Shown here: positions 42,886-52,869 of the stretch, piece by piece
Layout: every line of letters begins with the position of its first letter
Position numbering within the stretch: the stretch's first letter is position 1
Origin: Blautia sp.
GTDB taxonomy: Bacteria; Bacillota; Clostridia; Lachnospirales; Lachnospiraceae
DNA length: 64,000 nucleotides
Assembly: GCA_022777285.1 (NCBI GenBank)
Contig: JALFGN010000105.1
Span: 1-64,000, forward strand
Direction of reading: 5' to 3'
Position numbers and translations under genes: made by a program
The notes under the pieces: generated by a model
Databases searched by the model: none
Told to the model about the DNA's origin: nothing
What the model saw: only the letters and a program-made list of their open reading frames with translations

Positions 42886-44196
42886 ATGTCTAAGTTTTTA
42901 AAAATTATAGTGAATCTTGTGGTAATCGGTTCAATTCTCGTAGCGGCTGCCCTATTGATTCCCCCTGTTGCCGGAATTAATACGGTTATGAGTGATAACA
43001 GCACCTCTGGGACGAATCTGCCTGTAGGAGCAGTTGCGTATGGAAAGACAGTAGAGACAGATGCACTGAAAAAAGGTGACAAAGTGATTTACACCACGAA
43101 TAATCAGGCCTATGTATATGAAATCACAGATATGGATGCATCAGCAGGGGCATATAAGGTCAGAGACTCCTATAGCCAAAGTGCAGAAGAGCAGAATATT
43201 CAGCTTTTAAATGATGCAGTAAAAGTAATCGTAGTTGTTCCGTATATTGCTTATGCGGCGATTGCTCTTCAGTCAAAAGAAGGACTGATCGTCGTGGGGC
43301 TTGGTGTAATCTTCCTTATTATCTTATTTATTCTGGCCGAATTATGGCGTAAGGATGATGAAGAAGAGGAGGAAGATTCCGAAGAAGATTCCGAGGAGGT
43401 ACAGCCGGAAGAAAAACTGAGTCGGAAGGAACGCAAACGCCGGAAGAAAGAAGAAAAACGCAGCAGAAAACAGGCAAAAAAAGGAAGCGCAGAAGAAACA
43501 GCATCGGAAGAAGGAAAATTGAGTCTCTTTGCTGATGCAGCAGAAGAACTGTCTGAGAAAGTACCAGAGATAGAAGAGACAATAGTGGAACCGGATACAG
43601 ATCAGACAATAGATCTTCAGGCAACATTTGAAGGAGATACAGAGGAGTATACAGAGGAAGATTTTGATGCGACAATGCAGGATGCGATGAATTCTATAGC
43701 AGAAAGTCTGGCCCGGGTTCAGAGTGAACAGATGCCGGTATCTGTTGAGATGGACACCGTTGTGCTGCCTTTTGAGGAATTGGAACCTGTTTCGGAAGAA
43801 CAGGAAATCTCACTGGAAAATCTGGAAAACTTATCAGAAGAAGAACCGAAGGAAGTGGCAACAGAGATTACTCTGGAAGAGGCAGTGGAAGAACCGATTC
43901 CGGAAAACGTATCTGATGAGGTACCGGAAGAAATATTAATCGAACAGGAAGAGCCGGCAGAAGAACTTCCGGATGTTGAGATATCTTATGAGGAAGAATC
44001 CTATGAAGAAGAGGAATCTTGCAATGAAATAAAAGATGAGACAGAACAGGAAGTCATCTATAAAAAAGATGTGGTTCCACGGGCGCTTTCCAGGGAAGAA
44101 CTAATGGAAGCTGCAAGAAAAGCAGGGGAAAGTCCGGAAATCATTGAAGATGAAGAAAATCACATTACATTTTTGGATTATTCAAACTTATTGTAA
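42886..44196 (+). CDS. SipW-like membrane protein without catalytic residues, long acidic tail
   Basis: 436 aa. N-terminal membrane helix (about 5-30), an extracytoplasmic domain resembling archaeal/SipW-type signal peptidases (LPVGAVAYGKTV ... ALKKGDKVIYTT ... VIVVVPYIAYAA) and a second helix (134-154). The Ser-Met-x-Pro box that should carry the nucleophile is missing (STSGTNLPVG, with Thr40 aligned to the serine), and the expected catalytic His or Lys is not seen, so peptidase activity is unlikely. Residues about 157-436 are a very acidic tail with one basic stretch (SRKERKRRKKEEKRSRKQAK) and a C-terminal motif, RALSREELMEAARKAGESPE. GAGGGA lies before ATG 42886. Function unknown. Confidence 0.72.
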   Translation: MSKFLKIIVNLVVIGSILVAAALLIPPVAGINTVMSDNSTSGTNLPVGAVAYGKTVETDALKKGDKVIYTTNNQAYVYEITDMDASAGAYKVRDSYSQSAEEQNIQLLNDAVKVIVVVPYIAYAAIALQSKEGLIVVGLGVIFLIILFILAELWRKDDEEEEEDSEEDSEEVQPEEKLSRKERKRRKKEEKRSRKQAKKGSAEETASEEGKLSLFADAAEELSEKVPEIEETIVEPDTDQTIDLQATFEGDTEEYTEEDFDATMQDAMNSIAESLARVQSEQMPVSVEMDTVVLPFEELEPVSEEQEISLENLENLSEEEPKEVATEITLEEAVEEPIPENVSDEVPEEILIEQEEPAEELPDVEISYEEESYEEEESCNEIKDETEQEVIYKKDVVPRALSREELMEAARKAGESPEIIEDEENHITFLDYSNLL

Positions 44197-44205
44197 TTAT
44201 AATAG

Positions 44206-44252
44206 GAAGAAACAGAAGAGGCGTGTGCCTCTTCTGTTTCTTCTTTTGTTTC
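44206..44252 (+). terminator. Terminator before the ribosomal operon
   Basis: A 17-bp perfect stem (44206-44222 with 44227-44243) with GTGT loop, followed by TTTTGTTT. It insulates the S10 operon from the SipW-like gene. Confidence 0.92.
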
Positions 44253-44283
44253 TGTAAAAAAACAAAAAAAATTAAAAAAGCCC

Positions 44284-44312
44284 TTGCATTATTGGGGGAT
44301 ATCGTGTATACT
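44284..44312 (+). promoter_or_regulatory. Sigma-A promoter of the S10 ribosomal operon
   Basis: TTGCAT (44284-44289), 17 bp, TATACT (44307-44312). The only good promoter before rpsJ; it gives a leader of about 220 bases. Confidence 0.8.
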
Positions 44313-44318
44313 CATCCT

Positions 44319-44541
44319 TGCTGTGACATGATAGCTATGAAGCGAGAGGTTGCTGCTGAAATGCAGGTTTTCCGTGGAGCGAATGTCAAGTTAGGAAACT
44401 GACGACAAGTCACTGTACAAAATCTTGAAGACTTACCACGGGTATGTGGGAGTGTGTGTAATTATAATGACACACACGGGAATGTGTACAGTCGCCGCTT
44501 GTCGTACTACTTATAAGTGCGAAAAGGAGGAGACTTTTTTT
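44319..44541 (+). promoter_or_regulatory. Structured 5' leader of the S10 operon
   Basis: A large closing stem is visible: ACGACAAG (44402-44409) with CTTGTCGT (44498-44505) and ACTGTACA (44412-44419) with TGTACAGT (44485-44492). It encloses CCAC/GTGG and GTGTGTGT/ACACACAC hairpins, so a branched structure is likely. A smaller GTCAAGTT/AACTGAC hairpin lies upstream. No terminator is present, so control could be translational, for example by a ribosomal protein such as L4; that is inference. Confidence 0.6.
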
Positions 44542-44859
44542 ATGGCAAGTCAGGTAATGAGAATCACTTTAAAAGCTTATGATCATCAGTTAGTAGATGC
44601 ATCTGCAAGCAAAATTATCGAAACTGTTAAAAAGAATGGAGCAACTGTTAGCGGACCGGTACCGCTTCCTACAAAGAAAGAGGTAGTAACAATTTTACGT
44701 GCGGTTCACAAATATAAAGATTCCAGAGAACAGTTCGAACAAAGAACTCATAAAAGACTGATCGATATCATCACACCAACTCAGAAAACCGTTGATGCCC
44801 TGTCTCGCTTAGAGATGCCGGCTGGTGTATACATTGATATCAAAATGAAACAGAAATAA
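44542..44859 (+). CDS. rpsJ: 30S ribosomal protein S10
   Basis: 105 aa, starts [20 protein letters not shown], with the conserved [18 protein letters not shown]. Part of the 30S head; also NusB partner in antitermination in other bacteria. ATG 44542 follows AAGGAGGAG; an open frame extending to 44425 lies in the leader and is not translated as part of S10. First gene of the superoperon. Confidence 0.98.
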   Translation: MASQVMRITLKAYDHQLVDASASKIIETVKKNGATVSGPVPLPTKKEVVTILRAVHKYKDSREQFEQRTHKRLIDIITPTQKTVDALSRLEMPAGVYIDIKMKQK

Positions 44860-44968
44860 TTTTTAATGAGAGATTATCCTTACGAGGTTGATATAAATAT
44901 ATTAACTTTCTGTCTAGGATGATTGCACAACACAGTGTAATCCGCTGTAGAATAACAGGAGGTAAAAA

Positions 44969-45604
44969 ATGAAGAAAGCAATCTTAGCTACTAAAGTCGG
45001 AATGACTCAAATCTTCAACGAAGACGGAGTATTAACTCCAGTAACTGTATTGCAGGCTGGTCCTTGTGTGGTAACACAGGTTAAGACACAGGACAACGAT
45101 GGTTACAGTGCAGTACAGGTTGGTTTTGCTGACAAGAGAGAGAATCTTGTGAACAAACCAATGAAAGGACACTTTGACAAAGCTGGTGTTTCCTGCAAGA
45201 GATTCGTAAGAGAATTCAAACTGGAAGGTGCAGAAGAAATGGCACTCGGACAGGAAATCAAATGCGATGTATTCGCAGCAGGCGACAAAATCGATGCAAC
45301 AGCAATCAGCAAAGGTAAAGGATTCCAGGGCGCAATTAAAAGACATGGACAGTCCAGAGGGCCTATGGCTCACGGTTCCAAATATCACCGTCATGCAGGT
45401 TCTAACGGTGCTGCATCTGATCCAAGTAAAGTATTCAAAGGCAAAAAAATGCCAGGGCAGATGGGACATGTAAAAGTAACTGTTCAGAATCTGGAAGTCG
45501 TAAGAGTAGATGCTGAAAACAATCTGCTGTTAGTAAAAGGTTCTGTTCCGGGACCGAAGAAATCCTTAGTAACAATCAAAGAGTCCGTTAAGACTTGTAA
45601 ATAA
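44969..45604 (+). CDS. rplC: 50S ribosomal protein L3
   Basis: 211 aa, full length. [20 protein letters not shown] at the start and the central [15 protein letters not shown] loop reaching the peptidyl-transferase centre are typical. The 109-bp gap after rpsJ has a GATTGCAC/GTGTAATC hairpin and no gene. ACAGGAGGT ribosome site. Confidence 0.98.
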   Translation: MKKAILATKVGMTQIFNEDGVLTPVTVLQAGPCVVTQVKTQDNDGYSAVQVGFADKRENLVNKPMKGHFDKAGVSCKRFVREFKLEGAEEMALGQEIKCDVFAAGDKIDATAISKGKGFQGAIKRHGQSRGPMAHGSKYHRHAGSNGAASDPSKVFKGKKMPGQMGHVKVTVQNLEVVRVDAENNLLLVKGSVPGPKKSLVTIKESVKTCK

Positions 45605-45632
45605 GTTTTCGTTGGAAAGGAGGATCATATAA

Positions 45633-46253
45633 ATGGCAAACGTATCAGTTTATAATATGGAAGGCAAAGAAGTTGGAACAATGGAATTAAACGATGCAGT
45701 TTTTGGCGTTGAAGTGAACGATCATTTAGTGCATTTAGCTGTTGTTCGTCAGCTTGCAAATAATCGTCAGGGAACTCAGAAAGCAAAAACTCGTTCTGAA
45801 GTAAGCGGCGGCGGAAGAAAACCGTGGAGACAGAAAGGAACAGGTCATGCAAGACAGGGTTCAACAAGATCTCCTCAGTGGACAGGCGGCGGTGTTGTAT
45901 TCGCTCCAGTACCGAGAGATTACAGCATTAAGATGAACAAGAAAGAAAGAAGACTTGCTCTGAAATCCGCTCTGACAAGCAGAGTACAGGAAAATAAATT
46001 AATCGTTCTTGATGAACTGAAATTAGATGAAGTAAAAACAAAAGCAATGCAGGCAGTTTTAAATAACCTGAATGTTTCTAAAGCAATGGTAGTTCTGGCA
46101 GAAAACGATCAGAACGTAGTACTGTCTACAAGAAATATTCCGAATGTTATTACAGCATTACCAAACACAGTAAATGTATTTGATATTCTGAAATACAACA
46201 CTGTAATCCTGACAAAGGCTGCTGTAGCTACAATTGAGGAGGTATACGCATAA
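45633..46253 (+). CDS. rplD: 50S ribosomal protein L4
   Basis: 206 aa. The extended loop [19 protein letters not shown] lines the exit tunnel; [14 protein letters not shown] is conserved. L4 is the autoregulator of the S10 operon in E. coli. Its stop overlaps the rplW start (TAATG). Confidence 0.98.
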   Translation: MANVSVYNMEGKEVGTMELNDAVFGVEVNDHLVHLAVVRQLANNRQGTQKAKTRSEVSGGGRKPWRQKGTGHARQGSTRSPQWTGGGVVFAPVPRDYSIKMNKKERRLALKSALTSRVQENKLIVLDELKLDEVKTKAMQAVLNNLNVSKAMVVLAENDQNVVLSTRNIPNVITALPNTVNVFDILKYNTVILTKAAVATIEEVYA

Positions 46254-46552
46254 TGGCAAACGTACAGTATTATGATGTAATCCTGAAACCAATCGTTACA
46301 GAAAAAAGCATGGCTGCTATGGGCGAAAAGAAATATACTTTCTTAGTACATCCGGAAGCAAACAAATCCATGATCAAAGAAGCTGTTGAAAAAATGTTCG
46401 AAGGAACAAAAGTTAAAAATGTTAATACCATGAATCAGGATGGAAAAACAAAAAGACGTGGTATGACTTTTGGAAAAACAGCAAAAACCAAAAAAGCAAT
46501 CGTAACTCTTACAGAAGACAGCAAAGAGATCGAAATCTTTGAAGGACTGTAA
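46253..46552 (+). CDS. rplW: 50S ribosomal protein L23
   Basis: 99 aa, at the tunnel exit where SRP and trigger factor dock. [20 protein letters not shown] and the [17 protein letters not shown] loop identify it. Coupled to rplD by one-base overlap. Confidence 0.97.
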   Translation: MANVQYYDVILKPIVTEKSMAAMGEKKYTFLVHPEANKSMIKEAVEKMFEGTKVKNVNTMNQDGKTKRRGMTFGKTAKTKKAIVTLTEDSKEIEIFEGL

Positions 46553-46571
46553 GAAATATAGACACTGAATA

Positions 46572-46651
46572 TGCAGTCAAGAGAAAGTAATCCAATATTT
46601 GACTGCAGGCAACAAAACGCCAGGATGCGTTGGGAAACAACGCTTACGGCG
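46572..46651 (+). other. Two hairpins between rplW and rplB
   Basis: Hairpin one: TGCAGTCAA (46572-46580) with TTGACTGCA (46599-46607). Hairpin two: CGCC (46618-46621) with GGCG (46648-46651) around GCGTT (46627-46631) with AACGC (46639-46643). Neither has a T run, so they are more likely processing or regulatory structures than terminators. Confidence 0.65.
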
Positions 46652-46674
46652 CCGAAATGAAAGGAGAGACAGTA

Positions 46675-47520
46675 ATGGGAATCAAATCTTATAACCCATA
46701 TACACCTTCCAGAAGACATATGACAGGTTCTGATTTCACAGAAATCACAACATCTACACCTGAGAAGTCTCTGGTAGTGTCCTTAAATAAAAACGCTGGA
46801 CGTAATAATCAGGGTAAAATCACAGTAAGACACCGCGGAGGCGGAAGCAGAAGAAAATACAGAATCATCGATTTCAAGAGAAAAAAAGATGATATCCCTG
46901 CAATTGTAAAAACAATCGAATATGATCCGAACAGAACAGCAAACATCGCACTGATTTGCTATGCTGACGGTGAAAAAGCATATATCCTTGCACCAGAAGG
47001 ATTAAAAGTTGGTATGAAAGTTATGAACGGTGCAAACGCAGAAGTTCGTGTTGGTAACTGCTTACCACTTTCTGAAATTCCTGTAGGTACAATGATCCAC
47101 AACATTGAAATGTACGCTGGTAAAGGTGGACAGTTAGTTCGTTCCGCTGGTAACGGTGCACAGTTAATGGCTAAAGAAGGTAAATTTGCTACACTTCGTC
47201 TGCCATCAGGCGAAATGAGAATGGTTCCAATTAACTGCCGTGCTACAATCGGTGTAGTAGGAAACGGCGAGCACAGCCTTATCAACATTGGTAAAGCAGG
47301 ACGTAAACGTCACATGGGTATCAGACCTACTGTTCGTGGTTCTGTAATGAACCCGAATGACCATCCACACGGTGGTGGTGAAGGTAAGACCGGTATCGGC
47401 CGTCCAGGTCCATGTACTCCATGGGGTAAACCGGCTCTTGGCTTGAAGACAAGAAAGAAAAACAAACAGTCTAACAAGTATATTGTAAGAAGAAGAGATG
47501 GTAAAACATTAGCAAAATAA
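46675..47520 (+). CDS. rplB: 50S ribosomal protein L2
   Basis: 281 aa, core protein of the peptidyl-transferase region. [20 protein letters not shown] and the C-terminal [19 protein letters not shown] loop are diagnostic. AAGGAGAG precedes ATG 46675; a longer frame from 46630 runs through the intercistronic hairpin and is not used. Confidence 0.98.
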   Translation: MGIKSYNPYTPSRRHMTGSDFTEITTSTPEKSLVVSLNKNAGRNNQGKITVRHRGGGSRRKYRIIDFKRKKDDIPAIVKTIEYDPNRTANIALICYADGEKAYILAPEGLKVGMKVMNGANAEVRVGNCLPLSEIPVGTMIHNIEMYAGKGGQLVRSAGNGAQLMAKEGKFATLRLPSGEMRMVPINCRATIGVVGNGEHSLINIGKAGRKRHMGIRPTVRGSVMNPNDHPHGGGEGKTGIGRPGPCTPWGKPALGLKTRKKNKQSNKYIVRRRDGKTLAK

Positions 47521-47533
47521 GGAGGTAAGACTA

Positions 47534-47815
47534 ATGGCTCGTTCATTAAAAAAAGGACCATTCGCAGATGAAAGCTTACTGAAAAAAGTAGATGCTATGA
47601 ATGCTGCTGGAAATAAAACAGTTATTAAGACCTGGTCACGTCGTTCTACAATCTTCCCGTCTTTCGTTGGACATACATTCGCTGTTCATGACGGAAGAAA
47701 ACATGTGCCGGTATACGTTACAGAAGATATGGTTGGTCACAAACTCGGTGAGTTCGTTGCAACCAGAACCTACAGAGGACACGGCAAAGACGAGAAAAAA
47801 TCAGGTGTTCGCTAA
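47534..47815 (+). CDS. rpsS: 30S ribosomal protein S19
   Basis: 93 aa, [19 protein letters not shown] start and [20 protein letters not shown] end. 30S head, next to S13. AAGGAGGT ribosome site 13 bp after rplB. Confidence 0.98.
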   Translation: MARSLKKGPFADESLLKKVDAMNAAGNKTVIKTWSRRSTIFPSFVGHTFAVHDGRKHVPVYVTEDMVGHKLGEFVATRTYRGHGKDEKKSGVR

Positions 47816-47838
47816 TATTTTAGAAGGAGGCTTTTATC

Positions 47839-48225
47839 ATGGCTAAAGGACATAGAAGTCAGATCAAGAGAGCAAGAAATGCTAATAAAGATACAAGACC
47901 GTCTGCAAAATTATCCTACGCTAGAATGTCCGTACAGAAAGCTTGCTATGTACTGGATGTAATCCGTGGAAAAGATGTTCAGACAGCACTTGGTATCTTA
48001 ACATACAACCCAAGATACGCTTCCAGCGTAATCAAAAAATTACTGGAATCAGCAGTTGCAAACGCTGAAAACAATAATGGAATGAACCCGGAGAACCTTT
48101 ATGTTGCTGAGTGCTACGCAAACAAAGCACCGACCATGAAGAGAATCAAACCGAGAGCACAGGGTAGAGCATACAGAATCGAAAAGAGAAACTGCCATAT
48201 TACCGTTGTGTTGGATGAGAGATAA
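47839..48225 (+). CDS. rplV: 50S ribosomal protein L22
   Basis: 128 aa. [20 protein letters not shown] and [20 protein letters not shown] are typical; the latter hairpin lines the exit tunnel and is where macrolide-resistance changes occur in other species. AGAAGGAGG site. Confidence 0.98.
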   Translation: MAKGHRSQIKRARNANKDTRPSAKLSYARMSVQKACYVLDVIRGKDVQTALGILTYNPRYASSVIKKLLESAVANAENNNGMNPENLYVAECYANKAPTMKRIKPRAQGRAYRIEKRNCHITVVLDER

Positions 48226-48236
48226 GGAGGACTATC

Positions 48237-48893
48237 ATGGGACAGAAAGTTAACCCACATGGACTGAGAGTCGGCGTTATCAAAGATTGGGATTCCAAAT
48301 GGTACGCTGAAGGGGATTTCGCTGATAACTTAGTTGAAGACTACAACATCAGAACTTTCCTGAAAAAGAAATTATACAGCGCAGGTGTTTCCAAAATCGA
48401 AATTGAAAGAGCATCTGACAGAGTAAAAGTAATTATCTATACTGCTAAACCGGGTGTTGTAATCGGTAAAGGCGGTTCAGAAATCGAAAAAGTAAAAGCT
48501 GAATTACAGAAATACACAGATAAAAAATTAATCGTTGACATCAAAGAAGTTAAGAGACCAGACAAAGACGCACAGCTGGTAGCTGAAAACATCGCACTGC
48601 AGTTAGAGAACCGTATTTCTTTCCGTCGTGCTATGAAATCTACAATGTCCAGAACTATGAAAGCTGGAGCAAAAGGAATCAAAACTTCTGTATCCGGACG
48701 TCTTGGCGGTGCTGATATGGCTCGTACAGAGTTCTACAGCGAAGGAAACATTCCGCTTCAGACATTAAGAGCAGACATCGACTATGGATTCGCCGAAGCA
48801 GACACCACATACGGTAAAGTTGGTGTTAAAGCATGGATCTACAATGGCGAAGTACTTCCAACTAAAGGAACTAAGGAAGGGAGCGATAAATAA
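48237..48893 (+). CDS. rpsC: 30S ribosomal protein S3
   Basis: 218 aa. [20 protein letters not shown] start, KH-domain segment [17 protein letters not shown], and [17 protein letters not shown]. At the mRNA entry site of the 30S. 11 bp after rplV. Confidence 0.98.
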   Translation: MGQKVNPHGLRVGVIKDWDSKWYAEGDFADNLVEDYNIRTFLKKKLYSAGVSKIEIERASDRVKVIIYTAKPGVVIGKGGSEIEKVKAELQKYTDKKLIVDIKEVKRPDKDAQLVAENIALQLENRISFRRAMKSTMSRTMKAGAKGIKTSVSGRLGGADMARTEFYSEGNIPLQTLRADIDYGFAEADTTYGKVGVKAWIYNGEVLPTKGTKEGSDK

Positions 48894-48895
48894 TT

Positions 48896-49333
48896 ATGTT
48901 AATGCCAAAAAGAGTAAAACGTCGTAAACAATTCCGCGGTACCATGAGAGGAAAAGCAACAAGAGGAAACAAAATCAACTACGGTGAATACGGTCTGGTT
49001 GCAACCGAACCATGCTGGATCCGTTCCAATCAGATTGAAGCAGCCCGTGTTGCTATGACACGTTATATTAAACGTGGTGGTAAAGTTTGGATTAAAATTT
49101 TCCCAGATAAACCTGTAACAGCAAAACCAGCAGAAACACGTATGGGTTCCGGTAAAGGTGCCTTAGAATACTGGGTAGCAGTTGTAAAGCCAGGCAGAGT
49201 AATGTTCGAAATCGCAGGCGTTCCGGAAGAAACAGCTCGCGAGGCATTGCGTCTTGCTATGCACAAGTTACCATGTAAATGTAAAATCGTTTCTCGTGCA
49301 GACTTAGAAGGCGGTGATAACAGTGAAAATTAA
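48896..49333 (+). CDS. rplP: 50S ribosomal protein L16
   Basis: 145 aa. [20 protein letters not shown] start, [20 protein letters not shown] in the middle. Binds near the A site. Starts 2 bp after rpsC and its end overlaps the L29 gene by 11 bases. Confidence 0.98.
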   Translation: MLMPKRVKRRKQFRGTMRGKATRGNKINYGEYGLVATEPCWIRSNQIEAARVAMTRYIKRGGKVWIKIFPDKPVTAKPAETRMGSGKGALEYWVAVVKPGRVMFEIAGVPEETAREALRLAMHKLPCKCKIVSRADLEGGDNSEN

Positions 49334-49535
49334 AAATTATGTAGAAGATTTAAAGACAAAATCAGATGCAGAATTACAGGAAGAATTAGTAGCTGCTAAA
49401 AAGGAACTCTTTAATTTGAGATTTCAGAATGCAACCAATCAATTGGACAATACCAGCAGAATCAAAGAGGTTCGCAGAAATATTGCCAGAATTCAGACAC
49501 TGATTGCCCAGAAGGCAAGTGCAACGAACAATTAA
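49323..49535 (+). CDS. rpmC: 50S ribosomal protein L29
   Basis: 70 aa, [19 protein letters not shown] start and [20 protein letters not shown] core. The start is GTG at 49323, inside the end of rplP; another GTG at 49314 is possible but adds residues not usual in the family. Confidence 0.95.
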   Translation: MKIKNYVEDLKTKSDAELQEELVAAKKELFNLRFQNATNQLDNTSRIKEVRRNIARIQTLIAQKASATNN

Positions 49536-49547
49536 GGAGGCATAATC

Positions 49548-49802
49548 GTGGAAAGAAATCTTAGAAAAACACGTGTTGGTAAAGTAGTAAGCGATAAGAT
49601 GGACAAAACCATCGTTGTAGCTATTGAAGACCATGTAAAACATCCTCTTTACAAAAAAATCGTGAAGAGAACATATAAATTAAAAGCGCATGATGAAGAA
49701 AACACATGCAATGTTGGTGATACCGTAAAAGTTATGGAAACAAGACCTCTGTCCAAAGATAAAAGATGGAGACTTGTTGAAATCGTAGAAAGAGCTAAAT
49801 AA
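49548..49802 (+). CDS. rpsQ: 30S ribosomal protein S17
   Basis: 84 aa, [20 protein letters not shown] and [23 protein letters not shown] start with AAGGAGG 7 bases upstream. Binds 16S rRNA helix 11 region. Confidence 0.97.
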   Translation: MERNLRKTRVGKVVSDKMDKTIVVAIEDHVKHPLYKKIVKRTYKLKAHDEENTCNVGDTVKVMETRPLSKDKRWRLVEIVERAK

Positions 49803-49823
49803 TTCGTAAGGAGGAATCTAAGC

Positions 49824-50192
49824 ATGATTCAACAGGAAAGTAGACTTAGAGTCGCTGACAATACAGGTGCAAAAGAAATCCTCTGCATCCGTGTTATGGG
49901 CGGTTCTACAAGAAGATATGCAAATATCGGTGATGTAATCGTTGCTACTGTTAAAGATGCAACACCAGGTGGTGTTGTTAAAAAAGGTGACGTAGTAAAA
50001 GCCGTTGTTGTTCGTACTGTAAAAGGCGTTCGTCGTAAAGATGGTTCTTACATCAAATTTGATGAAAACGCTGCTGTAATTATCAAAGATGACAAGACAC
50101 CAAAGGGAACTCGTATTTTTGGACCAGTAGCTAGAGAGCTTCGTGAAAAACAGTTTATGAAAATTGTTTCCTTAGCTCCGGAAGTATTATAG
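49824..50192 (+). CDS. rplN: 50S ribosomal protein L14
   Basis: 122 aa, [20 protein letters not shown] start and [20 protein letters not shown] end, both highly conserved. Interface protein between subunits. Confidence 0.98.
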   Translation: MIQQESRLRVADNTGAKEILCIRVMGGSTRRYANIGDVIVATVKDATPGGVVKKGDVVKAVVVRTVKGVRRKDGSYIKFDENAAVIIKDDKTPKGTRIFGPVARELREKQFMKIVSLAPEVL

Positions 50193-50203
50193 GAGGTAGC
50201 CTG

Positions 50204-50515
50204 ATGTCAACATTTAAGATTAAAAAAGGTGACACTGTTAAGGTGATCGCCGGCAAAGATAAAGACAAAGAAGGAAAAGTAATCTCTGTTAATCCGAAAA
50301 AAGGCGTTGTTCTGGTTGAAGGCGTAAATATGATCACAAAACACACAAAACCATCCATGGCAAATCAGCAGGGCGGTATTGTTGAAAAAGAAGCATGGCT
50401 GAATGCATCAAACGTAATGGTTATGCATGAAGGCAAAGCTACTCGTGTTGGCTTCAAAATGGAAGGTGACAAAAAAGTACGTTTCGCCAAAACTACAGGC
50501 AAAGTAATCGATTAA
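50204..50515 (+). CDS. rplX: 50S ribosomal protein L24
   Basis: 103 aa KOW-domain protein, [20 protein letters not shown] start. Starts assembly of the 50S by binding the 5' end of 23S rRNA. ATAGGAGGT site overlapping the end of rplN. Confidence 0.97.
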   Translation: MSTFKIKKGDTVKVIAGKDKDKEGKVISVNPKKGVVLVEGVNMITKHTKPSMANQQGGIVEKEAWLNASNVMVMHEGKATRVGFKMEGDKKVRFAKTTGKVID

Positions 50516-50536
50516 TAAGAGAGGAGGCCATTTAAA

Positions 50537-51076
50537 GTGAGCAGACTGAAAGAAACATACAAAAATGAGATCGTAGATGCTATGATCAAAAAGTTTGGTT
50601 ATAAGAATATCATGGAAGTGCCGAAACTCGACAAAATCGTTGTTAACATGGGTGTAGGCGAAGCCAAAGATAATGCTAAACTGTTAGACGCAGCTGTTGC
50701 TGATATGGAACTGATCACAGGTCAGAAAGCTGTTACAACAAAAGCGAAAAATTCTATCGCAAACTTCAAAATTCGTGAAGGTATGCCGATCGGATGTAAA
50801 GTAACCTTAAGAGGCGAAAAAATGTATGAATTTGCAGACCGCCTTATTAACTTAGCACTGCCACGAGTACGTGACTTCCGCGGCGTTAATCCAAACGCAT
50901 TCGATGGAAGAGGTAATTACGCACTTGGTATCAAAGAGCAGTTGATTTTCCCGGAAGTGGAATACGATAAAGTCGATAAAGTAAGAGGTATGGATATCAT
51001 TTTCGTTACAACTGCAAAGACAGACGAAGAAGCTCGTGAATTATTGACATTATTTAACATGCCATTTGCAAAGTAA
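50537..51076 (+). CDS. rplE: 50S ribosomal protein L5
   Basis: 179 aa, binds 5S r[23 protein letters not shown] and [20 protein letters not shown] are conserved. The start is GTG 50537 with GAGGAGG upstream. Confidence 0.98.
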   Translation: MSRLKETYKNEIVDAMIKKFGYKNIMEVPKLDKIVVNMGVGEAKDNAKLLDAAVADMELITGQKAVTTKAKNSIANFKIREGMPIGCKVTLRGEKMYEFADRLINLALPRVRDFRGVNPNAFDGRGNYALGIKEQLIFPEVEYDKVDKVRGMDIIFVTTAKTDEEARELLTLFNMPFAK

Positions 51077-51094
51077 TTATAGGAGGGAAAATTC

Positions 51095-51280
51095 ATGGCT
51101 AAAACAGCAATGAAAATCAAACAGCAGCGTAAACAGAAATTCTCCACAAGAGAATACAATCGTTGCAGAATCTGTGGACGTCCACATGCTTATTTAAGAA
51201 AATACGGAATCTGCAGAATTTGTTTCCGTGAATTAGCATATAAAGGCCAGATTCCAGGAGTGAAAAAAGCTTCCTGGTAA
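51095..51280 (+). CDS. rpsN: 30S ribosomal protein S14, zinc-binding type
   Basis: 61 aa type Z form. Zinc ligands Cys24, Cys27, Cys40 and Cys43 ([11 protein letters not shown] ... [11 protein letters not shown]). 30S head. TAGGAGGG site. A 149-bp structured region follows before rpsH. Confidence 0.98.
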   Translation: MAKTAMKIKQQRKQKFSTREYNRCRICGRPHAYLRKYGICRICFRELAYKGQIPGVKKASW

Positions 51281-51289
51281 ATCGAAGCA

Positions 51290-51371
51290 GCTGAATCTGG
51301 TGCGAGATCCTTCACAACCATGAGTAAGCCTTGCTTTTAAGCAAGGGCTGAATCTGGTTGAGTGAAGGCCC
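51290..51371 (+). other. Structured region with direct repeat between rpsN and rpsH
   Basis: A 12-base direct repeat GCTGAATCTGGT occurs at 51290-51301 and 51347-51358. CCTTCAC (51309-51315) with GTGAAGG (51362-51368) closes a stem around AACCA/TGGTT and the AGCCTTGC/GCAAGGGCT hairpin. No T run follows, and the -35 of an internal promoter lies in the right arm. Confidence 0.65.
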
Positions 51372-51386
51372 CACTTATGTTATAAT
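51358..51386 (+). promoter_or_regulatory. Internal sigma-A promoter before rpsH
   Basis: TTGAGT (51358-51363), exactly 17 bp, TATAAT (51381-51386) with an extended TGT. It would boost the second half of the operon (rpsH onward). Confidence 0.75.
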
Positions 51387-51429
51387 AAAGTTTACATGAA
51401 AAGTCTAAAATTTTAAGGAGGAAACTTTC

Positions 51430-51831
51430 ATGACAATGAGCGATCCGATTGCAGATATGCTTACAAGAATCCGTAATGCAAATACTGCAAAACATGATAC
51501 TGTGGATGTTCCGGCATCTAAAATGAAACTTGCTATCGCAGAAATCCTTTTAAATGAAGGTTATATTGCAAAATATGACGTAATCGAAGAAGGTGCGTTC
51601 AAGACAATTCACATCACACTGAAATACGGTGCTGATAAAAACGAAAAAATCATCACAGGTCTTAAGAGAATTTCCAAACCAGGTCTTCGTGTATATGCAG
51701 GAAGCCAGGAAATCCCGAAAGTTCTGGGCGGACTGGGTGTTGCAATCCTGTCCACAAATCAGGGTGTTATTACAGATAAAGAAGCCAGAAAACTTCATGT
51801 TGGCGGCGAAGTATTAGCATTCGTTTGGTAA
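51430..51831 (+). CDS. rpsH: 30S ribosomal protein S8
   Basis: 133 aa, [20 protein letters not shown] start and [20 protein letters not shown] end. S8 represses the spc operon translationally in E. coli. AAGGAGGAAA site. A 93-bp gap after it contains a GAAAGG/CCTTTC hairpin only. Confidence 0.98.
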   Translation: MTMSDPIADMLTRIRNANTAKHDTVDVPASKMKLAIAEILLNEGYIAKYDVIEEGAFKTIHITLKYGADKNEKIITGLKRISKPGLRVYAGSQEIPKVLGGLGVAILSTNQGVITDKEARKLHVGGEVLAFVW

Positions 51832-51924
51832 TTTGAAAGCAATAATTGTTAATTATAGAAATGCTGAAAACAGAAAGGAACCATAATAGGCCTTTCCGAA
51901 AATTTAAGTAAGGAGGAAACAGGT

Positions 51925-52464
51925 ATGTCACGTATCGGAAGACATCCAGTAGAAGTTCCGGCAGGCGTAGAAGTTAAAATTGCCGAGAACAATGTAGTGA
52001 CCGTTAAAGGTCCAAAAGGAACACTTGAAAAAGCGTTACCAACAGAAATGTCAATCACAATGGAAGATGGTCATGTAGTTGTTACAAGACCAAACGATTT
52101 AAAGAAAATGAAATCTTTACACGGTTTAACAAGAACCCTGATCCAGAACATGGTAACAGGTGTAAGCCAGGGATATGAAAAAACTCTGGAAGTGAACGGT
52201 GTAGGTTACAGAGCTCAGAAACAGGGAAAGAAACTTGTTCTTTCTTTAGGATATTCTCATCCAGTAGAAATGGAAGACCCGGAAGGTCTGGAATCTGCTG
52301 TAGATGGTAACAAAATCGTTGTTAAAGGTATTGATAAAGAAAAAGTTGGCCAGTACGCTGCTGAAATCAGAGATAAGAGAAGACCGGAACCATACAAAGG
52401 TAAAGGTATTAAATATGCTGATGAAGTTATCAGACGTAAAGTTGGTAAAACTGGTAAGAAATAA
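51925..52464 (+). CDS. rplF: 50S ribosomal protein L6
   Basis: 179 aa, [20 protein letters not shown] start; [20 protein letters not shown] near the end is the conserved rRNA contact. Near the factor-binding site of the 50S. Confidence 0.98.
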   Translation: MSRIGRHPVEVPAGVEVKIAENNVVTVKGPKGTLEKALPTEMSITMEDGHVVVTRPNDLKKMKSLHGLTRTLIQNMVTGVSQGYEKTLEVNGVGYRAQKQGKKLVLSLGYSHPVEMEDPEGLESAVDGNKIVVKGIDKEKVGQYAAEIRDKRRPEPYKGKGIKYADEVIRRKVGKTGKK

Positions 52465-52481
52465 TTAAGGAGAGTGCAAAA

Positions 52482-52850
52482 ATGGTTAGTAAAGTATCAA
52501 GAGCGAAAGTTCGCGCAAAAAAGCATAGAAGATTACGTAATCATCTGAGCGGTACAGCTACAACTCCGCGTTTAGCAGTTTTCCGCAGCAATAATCATAT
52601 GTATGCTCAGATTATTGACGATACCATTGGAAAAACTCTGGTTGCCGCTTCTACTACTCAGAAAGAAGTAAAAGCAGAATTAGAAAGAACCAATAACGTT
52701 GATGCAGCAGCATATCTTGGAACTGTAATCGGTAAGAAAGCAGTTGAAGCAGGAATCAAAGAAGTTGTCTTTGACAGAGGTGGCTTTATATATCACGGAA
52801 AAATTCAGGCATTAGCAGACGCAGCAAGAGAAGCTGGGTTAGAATTCTAA
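52482..52850 (+). CDS. rplR: 50S ribosomal protein L18
   Basis: 122 aa, binds 5S rRNA with L5. [20 protein letters not shown] and [20 protein letters not shown] are typical. 17 bp after rplF. Confidence 0.98.
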   Translation: MVSKVSRAKVRAKKHRRLRNHLSGTATTPRLAVFRSNNHMYAQIIDDTIGKTLVAASTTQKEVKAELERTNNVDAAAYLGTVIGKKAVEAGIKEVVFDRGGFIYHGKIQALADAAREAGLEF

Positions 52851-52869
52851 TAAGGGAGGAAATGAACAC

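Noticed and set aside
44425..44541. N-terminal extension of S10 into the leader
   Set aside because: AAGGAGGAG lies just before ATG 44542, and the upstream codons run through stable stems and match no S10 protein.
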